NCBI RefSeq assembly: GCF_023822045.1
Contig: NZ_CP084712.1
Location: forward strand, 372,001 to 436,000
Source of the DNA: Sphingopyxis sp. USTB-05
Lineage (GTDB): Bacteria; Pseudomonadota; Alphaproteobacteria; Sphingomonadales; Sphingomonadaceae
Reading direction: 5' to 3'
Length of the DNA: 64,000 nt
Under the pieces are notes generated by a model, which saw nothing but the letters and a program-made list of their open reading frames with translations, had not been told where the DNA came from and searched no databases. A program made the translations under genes and the position numbers. Below, piece by piece: positions 16,322 to 25,520 of the stretch (positions are counted from its first letter, which is position 1; each line of letters opens with the position of its first letter).

Positions 16322-18430
16322 ATGTCGGGGTTGAGAGGAAGCAGGAGGGAATTTATCGCCACGGTTGGTGCATTCGCCGCGATTGGCGGTTGGTACAGAC
16401 CAGCCTGGGCCGATACAGCCGTGTGGGTGCCGCCTGCCGAGCGTAAGATCAGAGTCATAGAGAATACTTGGATCGAAATGCCTGACGGAGTGAAACTGGC
16501 TGCGCGCATCCTCTTGCCCCAAGATGCGGAAACAAAACCTGTAGGGGCCATTCTCGATTATCATGGCTACACCAAGCGAAGAGGGCCGCGGCGCGGCGAC
16601 GACCGGACGGCCGCATGGTTGGTTCCTCGAGGCTTCGCGCTGGTCAGGGTCGATGTTCGCGGTACGGGCGAATCTGGCGGGATTATCGTCAACGAATATG
16701 ACCTTCCGGAACAGGCCGATGCTGGTCCCGTCATACGGTGGATATCGCAGCAGCCCTGGTGCAATGGCAATGTAGGGATGCGGGGAATATCTTATAGCGC
16801 GATTACTGCATATCAGGCCGCGGCCAAAGGAATCCCTGAACTTAAGGCCATAGTCGCGGCGATGGGAACCGAAAACGGCTACACCGACGACGTGCACACG
16901 CTGGGCGGCTGTATCATTAACGAGCAGGTCATTTGGGGCACCCTCTGGAAGCGGGTTATGACCAATCCGCCCGATCCCGCCATAGTCGGGGATCGTTGGC
17001 AGGACATGTGGCTCGAAAGGCTGGAGGCTCAACTTCCACTCGTTTCCGAATGGATGCGCCACCAGCTGGTGGACCAATATTGGCGCAACCGAATTCTCAC
17101 CGACTATTCGAAGGTAAAATGTGCCGTTTACGCGGTCGGCGGGCTCGAAGATTCGTACATCAACACCGTGCCCCGCGTGCTCGAGCGACTCTCAAGTCCG
17201 CGCAAGGGAATAATCGGCCCTTGGGGGCACCAATGGCCGCACGGCGGTGATCCTGGACCAAAGATCGACTGGGCTGTCGAGGAGACGCGATGGTGGGATC
17301 ACTGGCTCAACGGTCATGATAACGGAATTATGGACGAACCAATGTTGCGCTCGTACGTAGCCGAGGCGACCACGGCGCAACGCTATCCCGGCGACATTCC
17401 CGGCCGCTGGGTTGCCGACGAGACTTGGCCGCCGGCAAGATCGCAAGCAGCTAATTATGTTCTGGGTGCCGACGGCTCGCTTAGCCGCCGCCAAATGCGC
17501 CGGGATAAACGCGATGTCCCAGGCGATGTCACAATCGGGACCAACATTCCCCTGCTTTCGCCGATGGATATGGCGTCGCAAGCGCCGAGCGAACAATCGG
17601 TTGACGATGATCGCTCGTTAATTTTCGAAACAGCTCCTCTTGCGCAGGACATCGATATCGTTGGACAACCGGTGCTCCAGCTGAGGTTCGTCTCAGACAA
17701 GGCCGTGGCCAAGATTTCGGCGAGGCTGAACGAAGTCACGCCTGATGGTCGCTCCTGGCTTTTAACCTATGGAGTCCGTAACCTTGCACACAATGCCGAT
17801 CACACGGCGTTTCTGCCTATCGCACCGGGAGTGGAACATGCACAAGTGTTGGTGCTCAATCACACTTCGCGGCGTGTGAAGAAGGGATCGAGAATTCGTC
17901 TCTCGGTCTCGCAGAACCAATGGCCAATAGTTTGGCCGACTCCCGAGGCAGTGAACCTGCAAGTGGTTACGGGCATATCGAAGCTCGATCTGCCGATCCG
18001 TCCCGCGAGGCGCAGTGAAGCGAGCATGCCCATCGCCCCGTTGCCTGAGCATGCGGACAGGACCCCCCAAGGCGAATCACAAATCGAGCGACCAGCAAAG
18101 GTCGAAGGTACGGCAGGCAATCGTCGGGGCGTGTTCAAAGCTACGCTGCCCCTGGAACTTGAGCTCCTGAAACCTATCGGAATGCGCATCGGGGACGGGC
18201 TTTCGATAGACGCGACCGTTAGCGAGGGCGATGTCAACTCCTATCGTATCGCCTTCTCATCCGAAGGCGGCTCCGAGCGCGAGGACTGGAAAGCTCTAGT
18301 CCGCGTCGAAACCACGATGACGAGCTCGCCTCGCGAATTCATCGTCGAGGAAGGGATCGAGGCCACGCTGAACGGTGAGAAGCTGTTTGCGCGCCGCTGG
18401 TTCAACCGAATTCCACGTAACGGAAACTGA
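16322..18430 (+). CDS. Tat-exported S15/CocE-NonD family alpha/beta hydrolase 2
   Basis: This 702-residue protein has a twin-arginine signal (SRREFIATV near residue 7, cleavage after PAWA). The S15-type catalytic domain shows VRVDVRGTGESGG and nucleophile motif GISYSA, where Ala replaces the usual final Gly. The His region is IGPWGHQWPHGG, and a C-terminal jelly-roll domain is present. GAGGAGGGAAT just upstream supports the ATG at 16322. It is a diverged relative of the preceding S15 gene. Tat export of this one against a probable Sec signal on the other suggests non-redundant roles. The substrate is unknown, and peptidase against esterase cannot be decided from sequence. Confidence 0.83.
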   Translation: MSGLRGSRREFIATVGAFAAIGGWYRPAWADTAVWVPPAERKIRVIENTWIEMPDGVKLAARILLPQDAETKPVGAILDYHGYTKRRGPRRGDDRTAAWLVPRGFALVRVDVRGTGESGGIIVNEYDLPEQADAGPVIRWISQQPWCNGNVGMRGISYSAITAYQAAAKGIPELKAIVAAMGTENGYTDDVHTLGGCIINEQVIWGTLWKRVMTNPPDPAIVGDRWQDMWLERLEAQLPLVSEWMRHQLVDQYWRNRILTDYSKVKCAVYAVGGLEDSYINTVPRVLERLSSPRKGIIGPWGHQWPHGGDPGPKIDWAVEETRWWDHWLNGHDNGIMDEPMLRSYVAEATTAQRYPGDIPGRWVADETWPPARSQAANYVLGADGSLSRRQMRRDKRDVPGDVTIGTNIPLLSPMDMASQAPSEQSVDDDRSLIFETAPLAQDIDIVGQPVLQLRFVSDKAVAKISARLNEVTPDGRSWLLTYGVRNLAHNADHTAFLPIAPGVEHAQVLVLNHTSRRVKKGSRIRLSVSQNQWPIVWPTPEAVNLQVVTGISKLDLPIRPARRSEASMPIAPLPEHADRTPQGESQIERPAKVEGTAGNRRGVFKATLPLELELLKPIGMRIGDGLSIDATVSEGDVNSYRIAFSSEGGSEREDWKALVRVETTMTSSPREFIVEEGIEATLNGEKLFARRWFNRIPRNGN

Positions 18431-18526
18431 TCGAAAGCGAATGTACAAAATGGTTCGGCGCGTAATTCAAGAGGATCGTTCGAGCCATGAACAAGACTCC
18501 ACTGTGGATCCAAGAGGAATGAAGCG

Positions 18527-20005
18527 ATGCTCAAGATAAATCATCTGCGGTGGAAGCCTTGGCTGTTCGGAGGTTTGACCCTCGCACTAGCTGGACTCGC
18601 CCAGGTTGGCAGGGCGGAGACTGTGAACATTCCCCAGCGTGCTGTCGCACCCGCATCCTGTCCGATCGAGGTCGCGCCGGTGCTTGCCGGGCGCGTGCAA
18701 TGCGGAATGATCGAGGTTCCCGAGAACCGGGTACGGGCCGATGGTCGAACGGTGAGGGTCCATTTCGCCGTGGTCCAGCCCGAACAGCCGACCCCGGGTC
18801 GCGCTCCGATCCTGTTCGTGATGGGCGGCAATGGCTCGGGCCTCAAGAACCTGAAGCGGCAACCGGGCATGGCACGGTTCCTGTCGCTTAAGGATACGGT
18901 CATCTACGTCGACCATCGCGGTTCTACCCCTTGGGGGCGTCCCGACATGTCGTGCCTGGAATTCCCCGAAGGCTTGGAGGCAGCAAACCCCAAGGTTGAT
19001 CCGGCCAAGGTCGAAACCTGCCGCAAGAGCCTGGCGGCACGCATGGATATCAACGCCTACGGCGCCTACGAGGCCGCGCAGGATCTGCGGGATCTGCGGC
19101 TCGCACTCGGCATCGATCGCTGGAACGTCTATGGCGTCTCTTATGGCACTACGATCGCGCAGCGCCTCAATGCCATTGACGGTGCGGCCATCAGCGCCAT
19201 CGTACTGGACGGCATGTCAGGTGTTGAATCCAATTCTTTCGACAAGGCTTTCGTGCTCCAGCCGCTGGTCGAGTTGATCAGCGAATGCGCGGCCGCGCCG
19301 GAATGCGCCGCAGCCTTCCCCCGGTTCGAAGCCAATCTGGGCAAGGCGGCCACTAGCTTGGAACGCCGTCCCCGTCTGATCGAAGGTCGCAGGGTCTCCA
19401 ACGTGGAGTTCCTCGATCAGATCAGACTGGCGCTGGCCCATCCGGACCTGCGGGGCAAAATTCCGTTGGCGGTAGAGCGCGCTGCCAAGGGCGACTTGCT
19501 TGCCTGGCGGGGCCTCGCCAACCCGGAAGCCAATAGTGGTGGGAAGGATCCGGCCTTCACCTGGCCGAGTTCGGTCTGCCGCGATGAGTTTCCTCGCATA
19601 GATCGTCCCGGCACCGGCGCCTTCCCGACCCGTAAACTGGCCCCAGCAGTAGTTTCGGGCGCCAGGATGACGGCGTTCGAAAGCTATGATTGGGCCAGGT
19701 TCTGCCCCAGAATGGGCTTCAGCATGAGCCATCCTGCTACGATTGCAGTGGCCCGGTCGGATACGCCGGCCCTGTTTCTTGCTGGTCAACTGGACCTGGT
19801 TACGCCCCCGTTTCAGAGTGAGGAGACCGCAAGCAACTTCACCAAGTCGCGGATCGTCGAGTTTCCGCTGACCTTTCACTTCGTTCTGCTGAACCATACG
19901 GAATGCGCAGGTCGTATGATCGTCAAGTTCTTCGAGAATCCGGTTGATCCGCTGGATCGGGCATGTGTCGATGAGCTGCCCGAAACCAGATGGGTTCTAA
20001 AGTAG
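18527..20005 (+). CDS. Secreted S33-type alpha/beta hydrolase (tripeptidyl aminopeptidase-like)
   Basis: This 492-residue protein has a signal peptide ending near GRAETV and the fold of the S33 proline iminopeptidase/tripeptidyl peptidase group. YVDHRGSTPWG forms the oxyanion turn, VYGVSYGTTIAQR the nucleophile elbow and LAGQLDLVTPP the Asp region. A late His lies in LLNHTECAGRM. Several paired cysteines fit a periplasmic location. The ribosome site AGAGGAATGAAGCG precedes the ATG. It is third in a run of secreted hydrolases, and together they could trim an imported peptide or ester before uptake. Proline specificity is known only for part of the family. Confidence 0.8.
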   Translation: MLKINHLRWKPWLFGGLTLALAGLAQVGRAETVNIPQRAVAPASCPIEVAPVLAGRVQCGMIEVPENRVRADGRTVRVHFAVVQPEQPTPGRAPILFVMGGNGSGLKNLKRQPGMARFLSLKDTVIYVDHRGSTPWGRPDMSCLEFPEGLEAANPKVDPAKVETCRKSLAARMDINAYGAYEAAQDLRDLRLALGIDRWNVYGVSYGTTIAQRLNAIDGAAISAIVLDGMSGVESNSFDKAFVLQPLVELISECAAAPECAAAFPRFEANLGKAATSLERRPRLIEGRRVSNVEFLDQIRLALAHPDLRGKIPLAVERAAKGDLLAWRGLANPEANSGGKDPAFTWPSSVCRDEFPRIDRPGTGAFPTRKLAPAVVSGARMTAFESYDWARFCPRMGFSMSHPATIAVARSDTPALFLAGQLDLVTPPFQSEETASNFTKSRIVEFPLTFHFVLLNHTECAGRMIVKFFENPVDPLDRACVDELPETRWVLK

Positions 20006-20034
20006 GTCTATCCAGAGACGGTGCAGGTAGCCCA

Positions 20035-20139
20035 TGGTATACTAAGAGTTGTGGTGGCAGGTACTATGAGTCGAAAAGTCTAGGATTAGCGGCAGTCTGT
20101 CAATATGCGGATTGCGCAGGTCTGCATGGTGGTATACCA
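20035..20139. promoter_or_regulatory. Paired palindromic operators upstream of the MFS transporter
   Basis: TGGTATACTA (20035-20044, one mismatch from perfect symmetry) and TGGTATACCA (20130-20139, perfect) are centred 95 bp apart, about nine helical turns. They lie in the 188-base gap before the transporter, with the downstream site 54 bases from its ATG. The same motif is paired before receptor 1 and the aminotransferase. Confidence 0.62.
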
Positions 20140-20193
20140 GTTTCGAGGTCTTGCAGCTTTTGCGATCGACGACGGCAAACCGGGAGAAATTGA

Positions 20194-21552
20194 ATGGCAT
20201 CGAATAAGGACGAACGTCCCATGATAGCCGTTTCCGACGTGCTAGACGATGCGCCATTCTCCGCCTTCCATTTCAGACTCATCCTGCTGTGCACGCTAGT
20301 GGCCATCGTTGACGGGTTCGATACGACAGCACTTGGTGTGATCGCACCGACGGTCGCACGGGACTGGGGCCTGAGCCTGCCGACGTTCGCGCCCGCTCTG
20401 GCGGCTTCGCTCGTCGGCATGGCGCTTGGAGGGGCGATAGGGGGTATGCTCGGTGATCGGTTTGGTCGCCGACCAGTCATGATCATAATGTTCGTAATCG
20501 TCACCCTGGCAACGCTCGCATCGGCTTTCGCCCAGAATATTCAGCAGTTGGAGGCACTGCGGCTGCTGACCGGCCTCGGTATCGGCGGCACCATCCCGCT
20601 GGGCGCTGCTCTGGTTGCCGAATACATGCCGAAAAGGCACCGCAGCTTTCTGCTGGTCGTGATGTTCAGCGGGCACGCTCTGGGCGGCACTTTGGCGGGT
20701 CTCCTGGCGCCATTCCTGATCAACAACTTCGGATGGCGAAGTGTCTTTTTTGCAGGAGGCATCGCCCCGGCAATCCTGGTTTTCGCTCTCCTTGCGCTAC
20801 TTCCAGAGTCCGCCCGCTACCTCACGGCGCGGGGCACGACTGCTGCCAGAGCGCGTGCGATCGGGTTGCTCACGAAGGCTAATGCGACAGCGCGCGTGAC
20901 CGCAGACGCGCAGCTTACGACCGGTGAACAGGCAGTGGCTCGTGGGAGCGTCGCCGATCTGTTCAAGGCCAGTCGGGGATCGCAGACTGTTTTTCTCTGG
21001 ATCACGTTCTTTGCGACGCAGTTCGTCCTGTTCGCCCTTGCAAGTTGGCTCACCAGTCTACTTACACAGGCCGGACATAGTCAGGATACGGGGGCCTATG
21101 CCCAGATGCTGCATAACCTCGGTGGTGTCTTCGGCAGCCTTGCATTCGGCTTGCTGAGCGATCGCCTAAGTGCCCGCCCGGTTCTGATTGCCGTGAATTT
21201 CGGATCAATCGTCTTCATTGCTGGTCTTGGCATGTTTGCAGCATCGGACTTCGCTCTACTGATGGCGCTCATTTCAGGTGTTTTCGTGCTTGCTGCACAA
21301 CTGTGTTTGAACGCTTACACGACCGGACTTTATCCCACTCCATTGCGTGCAACCGGAGTGGGCTGGGCTCTCAGTTTCGGCCGCCTCGGATCTATTTTAA
21401 GTCCGTTGGTGACAGGTGCTCTGATGGCTCGAGACTGGACGCCAAGCAGCCTCTTCTTCGCAATTGCCGCTGTGCCCTTGATAAGCATTGTCGCACTCAC
21501 CTTCGTCAGAGGCGAACGCCACGAAACAAGCGAAGTTATTGCCGGGCATTAG
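20194..21552 (+). CDS. MFS transporter, AAHS (aromatic acid/H+ symporter) type
   Basis: This 452-residue inner-membrane protein has about twelve transmembrane segments. The AAHS signature lies in the first helix (AIVDGFDTTALGVIAPTVAR) and the MFS loop motif GDRFGRRPVM follows helix 2. A second copy, GLLSDRLSARPV, lies in the second half. Family members import aromatic or other small carboxylates with protons; the cargo here is not determined. GGGAGAA precedes the ATG. It has its own double operator and faces no immediate partner gene on the same unit. The next gene, adhC, starts 92 bases downstream. Confidence 0.88.
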   Translation: MASNKDERPMIAVSDVLDDAPFSAFHFRLILLCTLVAIVDGFDTTALGVIAPTVARDWGLSLPTFAPALAASLVGMALGGAIGGMLGDRFGRRPVMIIMFVIVTLATLASAFAQNIQQLEALRLLTGLGIGGTIPLGAALVAEYMPKRHRSFLLVVMFSGHALGGTLAGLLAPFLINNFGWRSVFFAGGIAPAILVFALLALLPESARYLTARGTTAARARAIGLLTKANATARVTADAQLTTGEQAVARGSVADLFKASRGSQTVFLWITFFATQFVLFALASWLTSLLTQAGHSQDTGAYAQMLHNLGGVFGSLAFGLLSDRLSARPVLIAVNFGSIVFIAGLGMFAASDFALLMALISGVFVLAAQLCLNAYTTGLYPTPLRATGVGWALSFGRLGSILSPLVTGALMARDWTPSSLFFAIAAVPLISIVALTFVRGERHETSEVIAGH

Positions 21553-21644
21553 CGGTAAATGACAGGAATACATAACAGCGAGCGCGTTGGTGATCATCGC
21601 CGTTGCCAATCTGGTTTCGACTTCTCAGGTTTCAGGAGTACCAC

Positions 21645-22757
21645 ATGAAGACCCGTGCCGCCGTTGCCTTCGCACCGAAACAGCCGCTTGAGATCGTCGA
21701 GGTGGACCTTGAGGGCCCCAAGGCTGGCGAAGTGCTGGTCGAGATCATGGCGACGGGTATCTGCCACACCGATTCCTACACGCTGGACGGGTTTGACAGT
21801 GAGGGCATCTTCCCCTCGATCCTGGGCCATGAAGGGGCCGGGATCGTGCGCGAGGTTGGTCCTGGCGTAACCAGCGTAAAGCCGGGCGATCACGTGATCC
21901 CGCTCTACACGCCGGAATGCCGCCAGTGTAAGTCGTGCCTCTCGGGCAAGACCAACCTGTGCACCGCGATCCGCGCCACCCAGGGTCAGGGGTTGATGCC
22001 CGATGGCACCAGCCGGTTCAGCTACAAGGGCCAGACGATTTTCCACTACATGGGCTGTTCGACCTTCTCGAACTTCACTGTCCTGCCCGAAATCGCTGTT
22101 GCCAAGATCCGCGAAGACGCCCCCTTTCAGAGCTCGTGCTACATCGGCTGCGGGGTGACGACCGGGGTCGGCGCGGTGATCAACACGGCCAAGGTCCAGG
22201 TCGGTGACAATGTCGTGGTCTTCGGCCTGGGCGGGATCGGTCTCAACGTGATCCAGGGCGCGCGGCTGGCCGGGGCGAACAAGATCATCGGGGTTGATAT
22301 CAACCCAGACCGCGAGGAATGGGGCCGCAGGTTCGGGATGACCGACTTCCTCAATTCCAAGGGCATGAGCCGCGAGGACGTGGTCGCCAAGATCGTGCTG
22401 ATGACCGATGGCGGCGCGGACTATACCTTCGATGCCACCGGCAATACCGAAGTGATGCGCACCGCGCTGGAAGCCTGCCATCGTGGCTGGGGTACCTCGA
22501 TCATCATCGGCGTCGCCGAAGCCGGCAAGGAGATCGCCACCCGGCCGTTCCAACTCGTGACCGGCCGAAACTGGCGCGGCACGGCCTTTGGCGGGGCCAA
22601 GGGCCGCACCGATGTGCCGAAGATCGTCGACATGTACATGGCGGGCAAGATCCAGATCGATCCGATGATTACCCACGTGATGGGGCTGGAAGAGATCAAC
22701 ACCGCCTTCGATCTGATGCACGCGGGGAAGTCGATCCGCTCGGTCGTGGTGTTCTGA
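21645..22757 (+). CDS. adhC: S-(hydroxymethyl)glutathione dehydrogenase (class III alcohol dehydrogenase)
   Basis: It oxidises S-hydroxymethylglutathione, formed from formaldehyde and glutathione, to S-formylglutathione with NAD. The 370-residue length is normal. Catalytic-zinc residues are visible in [12 protein letters not shown] and [12 protein letters not shown], and structural-zinc cysteines in [17 protein letters not shown]. The nucleotide fold is [20 protein letters not shown], and the class III hallmark [10 protein letters not shown] region is present. The start at 21645 follows CAGGAGTACC; an upstream in-frame extension lacks homology. It is the first gene of a ten-gene overlapping operon. 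Its stop overlaps fghA (TGATG). Confidence 0.95.
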   Translation: MKTRAAVAFAPKQPLEIVEVDLEGPKAGEVLVEIMATGICHTDSYTLDGFDSEGIFPSILGHEGAGIVREVGPGVTSVKPGDHVIPLYTPECRQCKSCLSGKTNLCTAIRATQGQGLMPDGTSRFSYKGQTIFHYMGCSTFSNFTVLPEIAVAKIREDAPFQSSCYIGCGVTTGVGAVINTAKVQVGDNVVVFGLGGIGLNVIQGARLAGANKIIGVDINPDREEWGRRFGMTDFLNSKGMSREDVVAKIVLMTDGGADYTFDATGNTEVMRTALEACHRGWGTSIIIGVAEAGKEIATRPFQLVTGRNWRGTAFGGAKGRTDVPKIVDMYMAGKIQIDPMITHVMGLEEINTAFDLMHAGKSIRSVVVF

Positions 22758-23590
22758 TGGAGCAGGTCTCGGCCTGGCGGTCCCATGGCGGCACGCAGGG
22801 CGTCTATACCCACCAGTCGACCGAGACCGGCACGCCGATGACCTTCTCGGTCTTCGTGCCGGATCACGCACCGGGGCAGAAGCTGCCGGTGCTGTGGTAC
22901 CTGTCAGGCCTGACCTGCACCCATGCCAATGTGACCGAAAAAGGCGAATTCCGCGCCGCCTGCGCGGAGCATGGAGTTATCTTCGTTGCCCCGGACACCA
23001 GCCCGCGCGGCGACCTGGTGCCGGATGATGAAGGCTATGACTTCGGCAAGGGCGCCCGGTTCTATGTCGATGCGGCACAAGCGCCGTGGTCGGCCAATTA
23101 CCGGATGCGCAGTTACATCGAACAGGAATTGCCTGCGCTGATCGGTGGGCATTTCCCCGTCGATATGGCGCGTCAGGGGATTACAGGCCATTCGATGGGA
23201 GGGCATGGTGCATTGACCATCGGCTTGCGCAACCCTGATCGCTTCCGCTCGGTCAGCGCCTTTTCCCCAATCGTTAGCCCTCTGAACTGCCCCTGGGGCG
23301 AGAAGGCACTGGGCGGCTATCTGGGGCCCGACAAGTCGACCTGGCGCGAGTACGATGCCTGTGCCCTGATCGAGGATGGTGCTCGTCTGCCCGATCTGCT
23401 GGTCGATCAGGGCGATACCGACAATTTCCTGCACGAACAGCTCAAGACCGGGCTGCTGGTCATGGCTTGCCGCAAGGCCGGTATCCCGGCGACGATCCGG
23501 ATGCAGCCGGGTTACGATCATTCGTACTACTTCATCTCAACCTTCATGGCCGATCACATCGGCTGGCATGCGGCGCGATTGAAGGCGTGA
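22757..23590 (+). CDS. fghA: S-formylglutathione hydrolase
   Basis: It hydrolyses S-formylglutathione to formate and glutathione, the step after AdhC. The 277-residue protein is esterase-D-like: LPVLWYLSGLTCTHAN, the nucleophile motif GHSMGGHGALTIG, Asp in LLVDQGDTDNFL and His in GYDHSYYFISTF. The ATG shares one base with the adhC stop (TGATG), and its own stop overlaps the fdsG start the same way. A longer open frame upstream lies inside adhC and is ignored. Confidence 0.95.
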   Translation: MEQVSAWRSHGGTQGVYTHQSTETGTPMTFSVFVPDHAPGQKLPVLWYLSGLTCTHANVTEKGEFRAACAEHGVIFVAPDTSPRGDLVPDDEGYDFGKGARFYVDAAQAPWSANYRMRSYIEQELPALIGGHFPVDMARQGITGHSMGGHGALTIGLRNPDRFRSVSAFSPIVSPLNCPWGEKALGGYLGPDKSTWREYDACALIEDGARLPDLLVDQGDTDNFLHEQLKTGLLVMACRKAGIPATIRMQPGYDHSYYFISTFMADHIGWHAARLKA

Positions 23591-24012
23591 TGCGAGCCCA
23601 GCGCATCGTCGAAATCTGCGCCAGCCACCGGGGCCGCGAAGGGCCCCTACTGCCGATCCTGCACGATATCCAGCGCGAATTCGGCTGCGTCGATGCCGAG
23701 GCGGAACGGGTCATTGCCCACGAACTCAATCTCAGCCGGGCCGAAGTGCACGGCGTGGTCAGTTTCTATCACGACTTTTCGGCCGAACCCGATCCGCGGC
23801 CCTGTATCGAACTGTGCCGCGCCGAAGCCTGCCAGGCGCGCGGGGTGGAGGAACTGGTTGCTTCGGCAGAGGCTGCCGCTGGCGAGAGGGTGCGGCTGAA
23901 AACCGTCTATTGCCTGGGCCTGTGCAGCGTTGGTCCGGCGGCCCGGATCGGCGATCATCTGCATGCCCGGCTGGATGCGGCGGCGCTCGTCAAGCTGCTG
24001 CAATCGGCATGA
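23590..24012 (+). CDS. fdsG: NAD-dependent formate dehydrogenase gamma subunit (NuoE-like)
   Basis: This 140-residue thioredoxin-like [2Fe-2S] subunit carries ligands in ELCRAEACQARG and VYCLGLCSVGPAA, typical of NuoE/FdsG. It relays electrons within the cytoplasmic diaphorase module of the molybdenum formate dehydrogenase. The start ATG overlaps the fghA stop (TGATG) and its end overlaps fdsB (ATGA). Confidence 0.92.
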   Translation: MRAQRIVEICASHRGREGPLLPILHDIQREFGCVDAEAERVIAHELNLSRAEVHGVVSFYHDFSAEPDPRPCIELCRAEACQARGVEELVASAEAAAGERVRLKTVYCLGLCSVGPAARIGDHLHARLDAAALVKLLQSA

Positions 24013-25520
24013 CGGTGGTGCGGATCAGCGAGGACGCCCTGGCCTTGGCCTGCGGGGCGGATGCCGTGGCGGCAGCCTTCGTTGCGGCGGGCTGCACGGC
24101 CGAACGGGTTTCAAGCTGGGGCATGCACTGGCTTGAGCCGCTGGCGGAGATCGACGGAAACGGCTTCGGACCGCTGATTTCCGGGGATGTTGCGGCGGTG
24201 CTCGCTGGCACCTCCGACAAGCGGATCGGCCCGATCGCGGACCATCCCTTTATCAAACGGCAGCAACGGCTGACCTTTGCCCGCGCTGGAGAGACGCGGC
24301 CGTTGAGCCTGGATGACTATGCCGCGACCGGTGGCTGGTCAGCATTGAAGCGCGTAAAATCAATGGGTTCGCTAGAGGTCGTGGCAGAGGTTACCCACTC
24401 GGGCCTGCGCGGTCGCGGGGGTGCCGGGTTCCCGGCGGGGATCAAGTGGCGGACCGTGCTGGAGGCTCAGGGGCCCCGGAAATACGTGGTTTGCAACGCC
24501 GATGAGGGGGATAGCGGCACATTTGCCGACCGGATGCTGATGGAGGGCGATCCGTTCCAGTTGCTGGAAGGCATGGCCATTGCCGCCCAAGCCGTCGGAG
24601 CGCAGCAGGGCTACATCTATGTCCGCAGCGAATATCCGCATGCAATCAGCAAGTTGAATGCGGCAATTGAACTGGCCAAGGAGCATATTGCACCCTTCCG
24701 GGTCGAGGTGCGGGTCGGTGCCGGGGCCTATGTCTGCGGCGAGGAAACCGCCCTGCTCAACTCGATCGAAGGCAAGCGCGGCGAGGTGCGGGCCAAGCCC
24801 CCTCTACCGGCACACGAAGGGCTGTTCGGATGCCCTACGGTGGTACACAACGTGCTCACGCTGGCCGCAATACCGCACATCATGGTACCCGGCGGCGCGA
24901 ACCTTTATGACAGCCTGGGCATTGACCGTTCCAAAGGGACCATGCCGATCCAGCTGGCCGGCAATGTCCGGCACGGCGGCCTGTTCGAGACGGCCTTCGG
25001 CATCACCCTCAGCGAATTGATCCATGATATCGGTGGCGGCACCGCTTCCGGCCGGCCGGTCAAGGCGGTGCAGGTCGGCGGGCCGCTCGGTGCCTATATC
25101 CACCCCAGCCAGTTCGATCTGCCCTTCGATTACGAAGCCTATGGCGGGGCCGATGCCCTGATCGGCCATGGCGGCGTGGTGGTGTTCGACGACCGGGCAA
25201 ACATGGGTGCCCTCGCCCGCTTCGCCTTCCAATTTTGCGCGGCCGAAAGCTGCGGCAAGTGCACGCCCTGCCGGATCGGTTCGACCCGCGGCGTCGAACT
25301 GATCGACCGGATCAGGGCGGGCGGGCGCGATGCCGATCCGGTCGAGGCGCTGGCCCAGATGCACAATGCCCGCAAGGACCGCCGCAGCCGCGCTGAAGAT
25401 CTGCAATTGCTGGAAGACCTGTGCGAGACGATGCAATTCGGCTCGCTCTGCGCGCTGGGCGGCTTCACGCCTTACCCCGTCCGTTCGGCGCTGAAGCACT
25501 GGCCGGAGGATTTTACATGA
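24009..25520 (+). CDS. fdsB: NAD-dependent formate dehydrogenase beta subunit (NuoF-like)
   Basis: This 503-residue diaphorase subunit binds FMN, NAD and one [4Fe-4S] cluster. An N-terminal thioredoxin-like region (about 1-115) precedes the NuoF core. The nucleotide segments are SGLRGRGGAGFPAGIKW, NADEGDSGTFADR and GAGAYVCGEETALLNS. Cluster cysteines lie in SCGKCTPCR and later SLCALGG. It passes electrons from the molybdenum subunit to NAD. The ATG at 24009 overlaps the fdsG stop; the much longer frame upstream is inside fdsG. Its end overlaps the mobA-fdhD fusion (ATGA). Confidence 0.94.
   Translation: MTVVRISEDALALACGADAVAAAFVAAGCTAERVSSWGMHWLEPLAEIDGNGFGPLISGDVAAVLAGTSDKRIGPIADHPFIKRQQRLTFARAGETRPLSLDDYAATGGWSALKRVKSMGSLEVVAEVTHSGLRGRGGAGFPAGIKWRTVLEAQGPRKYVVCNADEGDSGTFADRMLMEGDPFQLLEGMAIAAQAVGAQQGYIYVRSEYPHAISKLNAAIELAKEHIAPFRVEVRVGAGAYVCGEETALLNSIEGKRGEVRAKPPLPAHEGLFGCPTVVHNVLTLAAIPHIMVPGGANLYDSLGIDRSKGTMPIQLAGNVRHGGLFETAFGITLSELIHDIGGGTASGRPVKAVQVGGPLGAYIHPSQFDLPFDYEAYGGADALIGHGGVVVFDDRANMGALARFAFQFCAAESCGKCTPCRIGSTRGVELIDRIRAGGRDADPVEALAQMHNARKDRRSRAEDLQLLEDLCETMQFGSLCALGGFTPYPVRSALKHWPEDFT

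Noticed and set aside
21597..22871. A 425-residue antisense frame over adhC
   Set aside because: The plus strand encodes an unmistakable class III alcohol dehydrogenase. The antisense text is histidine- and arginine-rich without motifs.
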